From: Rhodoferax_B ferrireducens_A | GTDB lineage: Bacteria; Pseudomonadota; Gammaproteobacteria; Burkholderiales; Burkholderiaceae_C | DNA length: 64,000 nt | Assembly: GCF_031458075.1 (NCBI RefSeq) | Contig: NZ_JAVDXT010000004.1 | Span: forward strand, 372,001 to 436,000 | Direction: 5' to 3' | Part shown: positions 8,582 through 15,279 of the stretch, in pieces | How positions within the stretch are numbered: position 1 is the first letter of the stretch | Layout: each line of letters starts with the position of its first letter | Position numbers and translations under genes: made by a program | The notes under the pieces: model-generated | Databases searched by the model: none | The model's input: the letters and a program-made list of their open reading frames with translations, nothing else | Told to the model about the DNA's origin: nothing

Positions 8582-8893
8582 ATGGAAGCCCTGATCGAAA
8601 CCCTATACACCGTCACGCTCACCGACTATCCAGGGCTGCCTGCCAAGGAGCGTATCGCCGCGGAAGCGCGCTACTGCAAGGCGTTGGAGCGGCGGATCGG
8701 CCCGCCGGAGGATGTGGTGCATGCGCTCAAGGCGGTAGAGCGGCTGGCGGACGATGGCGATGTGTCGGAGCTCACTGACGAAGCCCGTCGGCTGGTAAGC
8801 CAGTGGCATCTGGCCTGCAACACGGCGCGGACCGCAGGCCTGCAAGGCCTGGGCGATCTGCCCGAAGCCTGGTTTGAGGTACGCGTTTCGTGA
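8582..8893 (+). CDS. Small protein of unknown function, probably SOS-regulated
   Basis: A 103-residue soluble, mostly helical protein I do not recognise. The start at 8582 is chosen because GGAAGGA (8569-8575) sits 6 bases in front of it; an ATG at 8567 in the same frame lacks a ribosome site. The sequence is rich in Glu, Ala and Leu (LPAKERIAAEARYCKALERR, VVHALKAVERLADDGDVSEL), without signal peptide, membrane segment or known motif. A LexA box lies directly upstream, so a role in the DNA-damage response or cell-cycle delay is possible, but this is inference from the promoter only. A single-gene unit. Confidence 0.68.
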   Translation: MEALIETLYTVTLTDYPGLPAKERIAAEARYCKALERRIGPPEDVVHALKAVERLADDGDVSELTDEARRLVSQWHLACNTARTAGLQGLGDLPEAWFEVRVS

Positions 8894-8952
8894 GCATCCT
8901 CTAGCCATGTGGGTGGTGGTTGACCCACAATCTTCTCAAACTTTGAAAGGCC

Positions 8953-9219
8953 GTGGCTGTCTGGATGGCGCGCATTGCTAGCGTCGAATATCAAGCTCTG
9001 AACCTTATGCTGAATATCGCCCTTATGTCCTTTGCCGCTGTGCTTGCCGCCGCCGGGGCGTCCGTTTTGGCGCCGCCCTGGTTGGGGCGCAATCTCAGCC
9101 TTTGGGAGGGCTTGCTCTGCGGCGGCTTGGCGTGGCTCATTGCCGGCCTGGTGCTGCGTTACCGGAAGCGCCAGGAGCGCAAGCGGCTGATTGGCATGCG
9201 CGACTCTGCTTTGTGGTGA
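8953..9219 (+). CDS. Small putative membrane protein of unknown function
   Basis: An 88-residue reading frame from a GTG at 8953 (ATG at 8965 also possible). Two hydrophobic helices are visible, around residues 20-42 (NIALMSFAAVLAAAGASVLA) and 52-68 (EGLLCGGLAWLIAGLVL), followed by a strongly basic tail (RYRKRQERKRL), which predicts an inner-membrane protein with its C-terminus in the cytoplasm. No ribosome site stands out and I do not recognise the family. It lies between the SOS-linked gene and an intergenic repeat and could be a chance frame. Confidence 0.45.
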   Translation: MAVWMARIASVEYQALNLMLNIALMSFAAVLAAAGASVLAPPWLGRNLSLWEGLLCGGLAWLIAGLVLRYRKRQERKRLIGMRDSALW

Positions 9220-9230
9220 TTTCGTAGTCT

Positions 9231-9303
9231 TTTTGCTATTTAAATAGTAGCTGCTGGCGCTTATTGAATATGCGCCAGAGACCAATTTGTTCTTGGATTT
9301 TCT
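9231..9303 (+). repeat. Dispersed intergenic repeat, GCGC-hairpin family, copy A
   Basis: The copy reads TTTTGCTATTTAAATAGTAG, then CTGCTGGCGC, a short AT-rich loop and TGCGCCAG, then ACCAATTTG. CTGGCGC and GCGCCAG form a 7-bp stem. It lies between convergent genes. Related copies start at 18582, 27912, 39411, 43473 and 56811. Confidence 0.75.
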
Positions 9304-9320
9304 AGGTGCTGGCGCAAGCC

Positions 9321-10319
9321 TCACTCCACCTTGACGCCGCCTTTTTCGATCACCGTGCGCCAGCGCGAGAGTTCGCTGACGATCAGGTCGGCAAATACCT
9401 TGGGCGGGCTGGGCATGGCCTCCGCGCCTTCGCTGGCCAGGCGGTTGCCGATTTCCGGCGAGGCCAGCGCCTGGTTGATCTGCTGGTTCAGCTTGGCGAT
9501 GATGTCCGGCGGGGTTCCGGCGGGTGCCACCACCCCATACCACTGGTCGGCCTCGAAGCCCGGATAGCCGCTGGCAGCGACCGTGGGCAAGTCGGGCACC
9601 GCCTTGACGCGGTTCGGTGACGACACCGCCAGCGCCCTCAGCTGCCCGGCCTTGACCTGGCCCATCACCGCGGGCACGCCGGTAAACATCAGCTGGATCT
9701 GCCCGGCCACCAGGTCGGTCACCGCGGGGGCTGTGCCTTTGTAAGGCACGTGCTGCATCTGCGTGCCTGTCTGCAGCTTGAAGTATTCGGTGGCGATGTG
9801 CGCCGCGCTGCCGTTGCCGCCCGATCCGTAGTTGATCTTCCCCGGGTTGGCCTTGGCATAGGCGACCAGTTCCTGCACCGTCTTCACCGGTAGCGAGGGG
9901 TGTACGACCAGCACGTTGGGCACCCGTGCGACCCAGGCCACCGCGGCAAAGCTTTTGATTGGGTCATAGGGCAGGCGCGGATACAGCGACGGCGTCACCG
10001 CCAGCGTTCCGATGTGGCCCATCAGCAGGGTGTAGCCGTCGGCCGGTGCCTTGGCGACTTTGTCCGCGCCTATGCTGCCCCCGGCGCCGGGCACGTTGTC
10101 TATGACCACCGACTGGCCCCAGGCCTGGGTCAGCTGCTGGCCGATGGTGCGGCCCAGGATGTCGGTTGAGCCGCCGGGGGTGAAGGGCACCACCATGCGG
10201 ATCAGCTTGTTGGGGAAACTGCTTGCGGCCGATTGCGCTGCTGCGGACAGCGGCAATGCGGAGGCCAGCAGCGCCAAATTGAAGTGGCGGCGGGACGCCG
10301 AGGTGTGGATGGTTGTCAT
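9321..10319 (-). CDS. Bug-family (TctC-type) tricarboxylate/aromatic-acid binding protein
   Basis: A 332-residue periplasmic solute receptor of the tripartite tricarboxylate transporter type. An RR-containing signal peptide (SASRRHFNLALLASALPLSA) is cleaved near residue 30. The family signatures are VVPFTPGGSTDILGR at the start of the mature domain, NVPGAGGSIGADKVAKAPADGYTLL, and the C-terminal GTPPDIIAKLNQQI. Family members bind carboxylates such as citrate, nicotinate or aromatic acids. The TctAB membrane subunits are not in the window, as is common for Bug proteins in Burkholderiales. It lies 50 bases behind a dehydrogenase gene on the same strand, so both probably serve uptake and breakdown of one organic acid under the divergent LysR regulator. 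Confidence 0.9.
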   Translation of the reverse strand: MTTIHTSASRRHFNLALLASALPLSAAAQSAASSFPNKLIRMVVPFTPGGSTDILGRTIGQQLTQAWGQSVVIDNVPGAGGSIGADKVAKAPADGYTLLMGHIGTLAVTPSLYPRLPYDPIKSFAAVAWVARVPNVLVVHPSLPVKTVQELVAYAKANPGKINYGSGGNGSAAHIATEYFKLQTGTQMQHVPYKGTAPAVTDLVAGQIQLMFTGVPAVMGQVKAGQLRALAVSSPNRVKAVPDLPTVAASGYPGFEADQWYGVVAPAGTPPDIIAKLNQQINQALASPEIGNRLASEGAEAMPSPPKVFADLIVSELSRWRTVIEKGGVKVE

Positions 10320-10369
10320 ATGCGTGTCTCCTTGGATTTTTTAGCGGGGAAGTGTGGCGCTTGCGGTTA

Positions 10370-11266
10370 TCAGGCCTTGCCAACCTGGGCAATGAGCCGG
10401 TCTGCATAGGCTTGCCAAGGGGCTTTGTCGGCGATGCCGTCGAATACCCCTTCGCGTGCCAGCCCGGCCACCCAATCCTGCTTCTCGGCGATGGCACTGG
10501 CCATCACGGGAGCGAAGCCGCCTTCTTCCACCGTATGGGCCGATTCGCGCATTTCCTCGGCACGGCGTTTGCCGTGCTGCACCACCCGGCTGAAGAAGTA
10601 GGCGCCTTGTGCCTCCCAATCGATCTGGGGAAAGGTTTCTTTCAGCGTGGGCAGTACATGGTCTTCCACGCCATAGCGGCGGGCGTTGGTATAGCTTTCC
10701 ACCACCAGGGCTTCCAGGCCTTTGATCATGATGCTGCGGCTCATCTTGATGGCCGAGGCGATGCCGAGCTTTTCCGACACCGCCTTCGCGTCCATGCCCC
10801 AGGCCGTGAGCTGGGGTACCAGCGTTGCGGCATGTTCGCCACCCAGCAGCATAGGCACGCGGATGCCATAGGGCGGCACCGAGGTCATGACGCCGGCTTC
10901 AACATATTGCGCGCCGGCCGCTTCCAGCGCTTGGGCCGCACGCAGCTTGGTACCGGGCGAGGCGGAATTCAGGTCCAGGAACACCGTGCCCGGACGCACA
11001 TGGCGTGCGGCTTCTTCCGCGACCGCCCAGGTGTTCGATGCCGTGACCGCCGACACCAGAAAGTTGCTGCTCGCGCACAGGTCCGCCATGCCGGTTGTGA
11101 CTTGCATGCCGTGCGTCTGCGCGGCTGTGCGGGCCTGCGCGCCCGCGGCGCCGGTGAACTTCAGGTCCCAGGCATGGACCGATGCCACTCCGGGTTTGCC
11201 GCGCAGGCCGCGGCCGAAAATGCCGCCCACCTCGCCGTAGCCGATGATGCCGAGAATCGTGTCCAT
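10370..11266 (-). CDS. NAD(P)-dependent dehydrogenase of the 6-phosphogluconate/hydroxyisobutyrate type (DUF1932)
   Basis: A 298-residue oxidoreductase. The N-terminal Rossmann motif is GYGEVGGIFGRGL (residues 9-21). A central SASPGT segment resembles the substrate loop of beta-hydroxyacid dehydrogenases, and the C-terminal helical half has the pattern of DUF1932 proteins (KMSRSIMIKGLEALVVES). The start at 11266 is supported by AAGGAG about 7 bases upstream; a longer frame lacks this. It is first in an operon with the Bug receptor and divergent from the tandem-HTH LysR gene. It likely oxidises or reduces a hydroxy-acid taken up by the Bug system. Substrate unknown. Confidence 0.82.
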   Translation of the reverse strand: MDTILGIIGYGEVGGIFGRGLRGKPGVASVHAWDLKFTGAAGAQARTAAQTHGMQVTTGMADLCASSNFLVSAVTASNTWAVAEEAARHVRPGTVFLDLNSASPGTKLRAAQALEAAGAQYVEAGVMTSVPPYGIRVPMLLGGEHAATLVPQLTAWGMDAKAVSEKLGIASAIKMSRSIMIKGLEALVVESYTNARRYGVEDHVLPTLKETFPQIDWEAQGAYFFSRVVQHGKRRAEEMRESAHTVEEGGFAPVMASAIAEKQDWVAGLAREGVFDGIADKAPWQAYADRLIAQVGKA

Positions 11267-11474
11267 GCCTGTCTCCTTGTTTGAGGGCCAAAGTTGCGTT
11301 TTATCAATGTCTATGCCATCGAAACGGCGCTGTGGGTGTCCCGGTTTGCCCATGTCGCATTGTGTGAAGCCTTGACCCATCCAAGGTTGCTTTATCGCAG
11401 CGGGACCGTTCGAATCGGTTGATGAAGAAGATTAAAAAACATGGCACGATGGTTTTTTTGTGAAGCCGTGATCC
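11267..11474. promoter_or_regulatory. Divergent promoter region with a possible LysR operator
   Basis: The gap holds the promoters of the dehydrogenase-Bug operon and the LysR gene. AAAAAAC (11433-11439) and GTTTTTT (11451-11457) form a 7-bp inverted repeat about 18 bases before the LysR start; it may be the autoregulatory site. No certain -35/-10 pair was found. Confidence 0.3.
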
Positions 11475-12665
11475 ATGCTGTCCTTGCACAAGCTCCGCAC
11501 CCTGGGCACCGTCGTGCGTCTGGGGGGTATTCGACCCTCCGCTGAACCTTTGTTGCGGGCCGCGTCCGCTGTGAGCCGGTCGGTGGGGCTGCTTGAGGCT
11601 TCATTGGGTACTGCGCTGTTCGAACGCAAGGGGCGAGGCATGCTTTTGACCCCCATGGGGGAACTGGCCCACAAGCGCTTTTTGCGTATCGCGCAGGAAC
11701 TGGGGGCGGTGCTGGACGAGGCCGCAGTAGGAAGAGACTCTCTGACGGCAGCGGCGCTGGATGTCCTCTACGACGAAAAGCGCCTGCTGGCGGTTTCCCT
11801 GCTGGCCGAAGTCCACCACATGCCGACGGTCGGGCGGCACCTGGGCGTTTCACAGCCGGCCGTTAGCGCAGCGGTGGCGCGGCTGGAGCGCGCGCTCGGG
11901 CACAAGCTCTTTCTGCGCACCGCGCGCGGCCTGATGCCCACCGATGTGGGGGCCCGATGGGTGCGCCGCTTCGACCGGGTGCTGGCCGAGCTCCGTTATC
12001 TGGAGGACGACGTGGCCGCGGCCCGGGGCACGATGGAGGGCGTGATCACCGTCGGGACATTACCGCTGGTCCGCACCCATGTGTTGCCATGCGCGATCAG
12101 CAGCTTGCTGGCGAAGCACCCCCGCTTGCAGGTGCAGTCTGTCGAAAGCCCCTACGAGCAGCTGTGCGCCGGGCTGCTGAGCGGCAAGGTCGACTTCATT
12201 CTGGGGGCTCTGCGTCCTTTGGCCGACAAGGCGTTGACCAGCGAGCCCTTGTTTGCCGACCGGCTGGGTCTGATGGCTTCTGCCAATCACCCGTTGAATC
12301 GGCGCCGCCGCATCCGGTTCCAGGATCTGCGGGAGTTCCCCTGGGTACTGTCACGTTCCGGCACGCCCTTGCGCGAGTCGCTGGCCACATTCTTTGCGGC
12401 GCATGGCGAAGCTGCACCGATGCCCACGGTGGAAACCGGCGACCTGGCGATGGTGCGGGGCCTGCTGCTGCAGGGGCCGATGCTGACGGTCTTGTCCACC
12501 CACCAGTTGCGCTACGAAGTGGACGCCGGCCAGCTGTGCGTGCTGCGCTTTCCGATGGAGGGCTTGCAGCGCCACATCGGTGTCACCACGCGGGCTGGCG
12601 CCCATTTGTCCGTAGCGGCATTGGCTTTGTTGGCGGCGATACGGGAGTGCTCTCCAGCTGAATGA
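11475..12665 (+). CDS. LysR-type regulator with two N-terminal winged-helix domains
   Basis: A 396-residue regulator, about 95 residues longer than a standard LysR protein. Two LysR-type DNA-binding domains follow each other: residues 4-64 (LHKLRTLGTVVRLGGI, SAVSRSVGLLE, LFERKGRGMLLTPMGE) and 101-162 (GVSQPAVSAAVARLE, LFLRTARGLMPTDVG). A single effector-binding domain follows (GVITVGTLPLVRTHVLP, GLLSGKVDFILGAL). It is divergent from the dehydrogenase-Bug operon, which it probably controls with an organic acid as inducer. The doubled DNA-binding part is real sequence and not a frame error, since both halves lie in one uninterrupted frame. Confidence 0.88.
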   Translation: MLSLHKLRTLGTVVRLGGIRPSAEPLLRAASAVSRSVGLLEASLGTALFERKGRGMLLTPMGELAHKRFLRIAQELGAVLDEAAVGRDSLTAAALDVLYDEKRLLAVSLLAEVHHMPTVGRHLGVSQPAVSAAVARLERALGHKLFLRTARGLMPTDVGARWVRRFDRVLAELRYLEDDVAAARGTMEGVITVGTLPLVRTHVLPCAISSLLAKHPRLQVQSVESPYEQLCAGLLSGKVDFILGALRPLADKALTSEPLFADRLGLMASANHPLNRRRRIRFQDLREFPWVLSRSGTPLRESLATFFAAHGEAAPMPTVETGDLAMVRGLLLQGPMLTVLSTHQLRYEVDAGQLCVLRFPMEGLQRHIGVTTRAGAHLSVAALALLAAIRECSPAE

Positions 12666-12674
12666 GCCAAGCTT

Positions 12675-12693
12675 GCCGCAGCTGAACTGCGGC
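12675..12693. terminator. Hairpin between convergent genes
   Basis: GCCGCAG (12675-12681) pairs with CTGCGGC (12687-12693) over a 5-base loop, between the ends of the LysR gene and the SMR gene. There is no T-run on either side, so it is only a possible terminator. Confidence 0.35.
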
Positions 12694-12709
12694 CTGCGGT
12701 TAGGCGCTG

Positions 12710-13051
12710 TCAGTGCGTCATGCTCTTGGAGAACAGATTCACCACCAGTACGCCAGCGACGATCAGGCCCAGTCCCAGCATGGCGGGAAGATCCAACCGC
12801 TGGCCGTAGTAGATCCAGCTCACGCTCGAGATCAGCACGATGCCCGCACCCGACCAGATGGCGTAGGCAATACCGATAGGCAGGGTCTTGAGTGTCAGCG
12901 ACAGCACATAAAAGGATGCGGCATAGGCCACCACCGTTACCAGGCTGGGTACCAGGCGTGTAAATCCATCGGACGCCTTGAGGGCCGTGGTTCCAGATAC
13001 TTCTGCCAGGATCGCAATGCCCAGAAGCAGATAGCTTGTAGTCAGGTTCAT
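12710..13051 (-). CDS. Small multidrug resistance (SMR/EmrE-type) efflux protein
   Basis: A 113-residue inner-membrane protein with four hydrophobic helices, the normal size for the SMR family. The membrane-embedded Glu that carries protons is at residue 17 in AILAEVSGTTALK. The motif IAYAIWSGAGIVLI in helix three and the loop YYGQRLD are typical. SMR proteins work as dimers that exchange protons for lipophilic or guanidinium cations. It overlaps the stop codon of the upstream tetR-like gene by 4 bases, so the repressor and pump are made from one message, implying autoregulated drug-induced expression. Confidence 0.93.
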   Translation of the reverse strand: MNLTTSYLLLGIAILAEVSGTTALKASDGFTRLVPSLVTVVAYAASFYVLSLTLKTLPIGIAYAIWSGAGIVLISSVSWIYYGQRLDLPAMLGLGLIVAGVLVVNLFSKSMTH

Positions 13052-13623
13052 TTCACCGCCTCGTCACATAAACGCAAAAGTACAAGAAGAATGCTGGCCT
13101 TGCGTGGCTCGTCCAGGTCGTAGGCATCCAGCATCTGGGCGAACCAGAAGCCGTCGGCAGCCAAACGGCAGACCAGCAGAAGATTGGCGACCTCTGGGGC
13201 CGATCCGTCCTGGTTCAGGGCAAGCCGCATCATGGTGTTCCAGCGCTCGCGGCACTCGGGCAAGCTCAACGCGAGCAGGGCGATGGCCCGTTGTGTTTCC
13301 ACCTGCTTGCAATCACCACCGCTGTCAAAGCAGGTGCGTACGTAGGCCCGGGCATGCCGGCCTGGCGTTTCTTCCTCGATGCGGAGCGCTTGCTCGTAGC
13401 GTTCTTCAAATTCTTCGAACAGCTGGTCGCTCAGCGCATTCAGCAATGCCTGCTTGCTGCGAAAGTGGTGCTGGAGCCCGCCTTTGGTGACGCCCGCACG
13501 CTTGGAAACTGCGTCCAGGGTCAGCGCTTGTGGGCCTTCAAGCACCAGCAGTTCCCGCATGACGGCCAGCAATTGGCTGCGGACCAGTTCGGGCTGTTTT
13601 TGTCGTTGGTGGGCTAATGTCAT
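13048..13623 (-). CDS. TetR-family repressor of the SMR pump
   Basis: A 191-residue TetR protein. The helix-turn-helix is at about residues 33-60 (LTLDAVSKRAGVTKGGLQHHFRSKQALL), with the usual ligand-binding all-helical C-terminus. It is first in a two-gene operon with the EmrE-type pump. A perfect palindrome 7 bases upstream of its start (13631-13642) is a natural operator. By family behaviour, ligand binding would release the repressor and raise pump levels. Confidence 0.9.
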   Translation of the reverse strand: MTLAHQRQKQPELVRSQLLAVMRELLVLEGPQALTLDAVSKRAGVTKGGLQHHFRSKQALLNALSDQLFEEFEERYEQALRIEEETPGRHARAYVRTCFDSGGDCKQVETQRAIALLALSLPECRERWNTMMRLALNQDGSAPEVANLLLVCRLAADGFWFAQMLDAYDLDEPRKASILLVLLRLCDEAVK

Positions 13624-13630
13624 AAAGAAA

Positions 13631-13642
13631 CCATCTAGATGG
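13631..13642. promoter_or_regulatory. Palindromic operator candidate for the TetR repressor
   Basis: CCATCTAGATGG is a perfect 12-bp palindrome immediately upstream of the tetR-like start codon. Position and symmetry suit autoregulation. A -10/-35 pair for the operon is not clear. Confidence 0.5.
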
Positions 13643-13700
13643 AATGTTTATTGTAGCTGCAAACAAACTTTCACGCTGGGGTTCAATTTCCGAAGCAGCA

Positions 13701-13728
13701 CTTCAGAATTTGCCGTTTTTGCCGATAA
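13701..13728 (+). promoter_or_regulatory. FliA (sigma-28) type promoter candidate
   Basis: The -10 octamer GCCGATAA (13721-13728) equals the flagellar sigma-28 consensus exactly. About 15-16 bases upstream, TTCAGAAT gives only a weak -35 match to TAAAGTTT. The downstream gene is FlxA-like, a family under FliA control in E. coli. The -10 ends only 7 bases before the ATG, so a transcript from it would be leaderless or nearly so. Confidence 0.45.
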
Positions 13729-13735
13729 CGGTTGT

Positions 13736-14068
13736 ATGCAGATTTCCTCAACAACTTCGACGGGTGGGCTGGGTTCCAAGGCTGGAGGCGACATCGCTGC
13801 GCTGCAAAAGCAGTTGCGTCAGCTCACAGACCAACTGAAGAACGTGGCGTCGCTGGACATGGAGCCCAAAGCCAAAGAGGAAAGGGTGAAACTGATCCAG
13901 GCCCAGATCCAGATGGTGCAGCAGCAAATTGCCGCCATACAGCGGCAAAGCCAGCAAGAACAGATGAGCAAACAGCTCGCGGAACAAGCTGCCAAGCAAG
14001 TGAAGGCCAGCGATGCAAGCCCGGCACGTACACCGGGCCTGGGTGGGTCTGTAGACGTGTACGTGTAA
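13736..14068 (+). CDS. FlxA-like small coiled-coil protein
   Basis: A 110-residue soluble protein with a Ser/Thr/Gly-rich N-terminus, then a Gln/Lys-rich coiled coil (residues about 20-90: LQKQLRQLTDQLKNVASL, IQAQIQMVQQQIAAIQRQSQ, QMSKQLAEQAAKQVK) and a short tail ending GSVDVYV. This composition fits the FlxA-like family, linked to flagellar regulons although its molecular role is unclear. No Shine-Dalgarno sequence precedes the ATG at 13736. Single gene, divergent from the TetR operon. Confidence 0.68.
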   Translation: MQISSTTSTGGLGSKAGGDIAALQKQLRQLTDQLKNVASLDMEPKAKEERVKLIQAQIQMVQQQIAAIQRQSQQEQMSKQLAEQAAKQVKASDASPARTPGLGGSVDVYV

Positions 14069-14251
14069 GTCTTACGCCCGACGACGTTTGACGGCGTCTG
14101 CATTGAGCGATTGACCGCTGCGCCGGTCGTGCTCGTCCACTCCTTTTGGGTACCTACTCCGGCAATGCAGAATTTGCGCGCGACTTCGCCGCATGGCGTG
14201 CAAGAATAAGTCACGACACACCATCCCATTCCAAAATTCTGGGGCGACGCC

Positions 14252-15274
14252 ATGCAGCTATCGAATTGTTTTCGACGCAACCGTTGGAAGAAGGCCGGCC
14301 TTCGTTTATGCGGTGGCCTTTGCCGTATGGGTGTGCTTGCCTGGATGGCTGCGGGGGCCACCGCGCATGCCGGGGCCTTGAATATTGCTGTCGCCAAGAC
14401 GCCTTTGTCGCTGCCGATCTATATCGCCAGCCAGAAAGGATTCTTCGCGGACGAAGGGCTGGATGTGACGTTGACCGAGTGCAGCGGCGGCCACCGTTGC
14501 CTGCAGCTGGTGCTCGAGGGGCAAGCCGATGTCTCCACATCGAGTGAGTTGCCCATCGTCTTTAACAGCTTCGAGAGAACCGACTTTGCGGTGATCGCCA
14601 CCATGGTCACAACGAGCCAGGATGTCAAGCTGTTGGCCCATACGCGCTCGCGTATCGCCAAGCCTATGGATTTGGCAGGCAAGCGTGTGGGGGCTGTGGC
14701 CCGTACCTCCAGCCAGTATTTTCTGGAACTGTACCTGCTGACCATCGGCCTGAATCCGCAAAACCTGACCGTGGTGAACATGCAGCCAGAGGAGATGTCC
14801 ACGGCCCTGCAGAATGGCCAAATTGATGCGGTGGCCTTATGGGAGCCGTATGCCTATTCCGCCATCAAGGCGCTGGGCCGCAATGCCGTCGTTCTTCCTC
14901 CCAACCGGGCCTACATTCTGACTTTCAACTTGGTGGCGCACCGCAACGTGGTCAAACAGCGCGACGGCGACCTGGTGCGGTTGTTACGCGCCGTAGAGCG
15001 CGCCGAGCGCTTTATCCGGGAGTCGCCGGTGGAGGCCAAATGGGTGTTGCGCAACGCGTTAAAGTTGGACCAGGGCTTCGTCGATTGGGTGTGGGCGGGT
15101 GCTACCTACCGGCTGGGGCTGGACCAGTCCCTCATCAGCACCATGGAGGGTGAGGCCCGATGGGCCCGCCGCGAGGGCCACGTAACCGGGGCTGCGACGC
15201 CCAATTTCCTTGGATTAATGCATATGGCGCCTCTCAAGGCGGTCAATCCGTCGGCGGTAGGCATCCACCCCTAG
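14252..15274 (+). CDS. NMT1/TauA-type periplasmic binding protein, first of a pair
   Basis: A 340-residue secreted binding protein. A basic N-terminus and hydrophobic stretch end at AGATAHAG, giving signal cleavage near residue 40. The mature part follows the NMT1/TauA pattern: LPIYIASQKGFFADEGLDVTL, a region reading GKRVGAVARTSSQYFLELYL, and QNGQIDAVALWEPYAYSA. Two Cys residues (77 and 83, C-SGGHR-C) probably form a disulfide, shared with the paralogue at 17570. No ABC permease or ATPase is adjacent. Instead the next gene is a membrane PAS protein starting 5 bases after the stop. The protein may therefore present a ligand to that sensor. Ligand unknown. Confidence 0.82.
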   Translation: MQLSNCFRRNRWKKAGLRLCGGLCRMGVLAWMAAGATAHAGALNIAVAKTPLSLPIYIASQKGFFADEGLDVTLTECSGGHRCLQLVLEGQADVSTSSELPIVFNSFERTDFAVIATMVTTSQDVKLLAHTRSRIAKPMDLAGKRVGAVARTSSQYFLELYLLTIGLNPQNLTVVNMQPEEMSTALQNGQIDAVALWEPYAYSAIKALGRNAVVLPPNRAYILTFNLVAHRNVVKQRDGDLVRLLRAVERAERFIRESPVEAKWVLRNALKLDQGFVDWVWAGATYRLGLDQSLISTMEGEARWARREGHVTGAATPNFLGLMHMAPLKAVNPSAVGIHP

Positions 15275-15279
15275 TTGCT

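Noticed and set aside
14069..14251. A 183-base gap that could hide an RNA gene or gene fragment
   Set aside because: No tRNA fold, no CCA end, no strong hairpin, and short translations match nothing I know.
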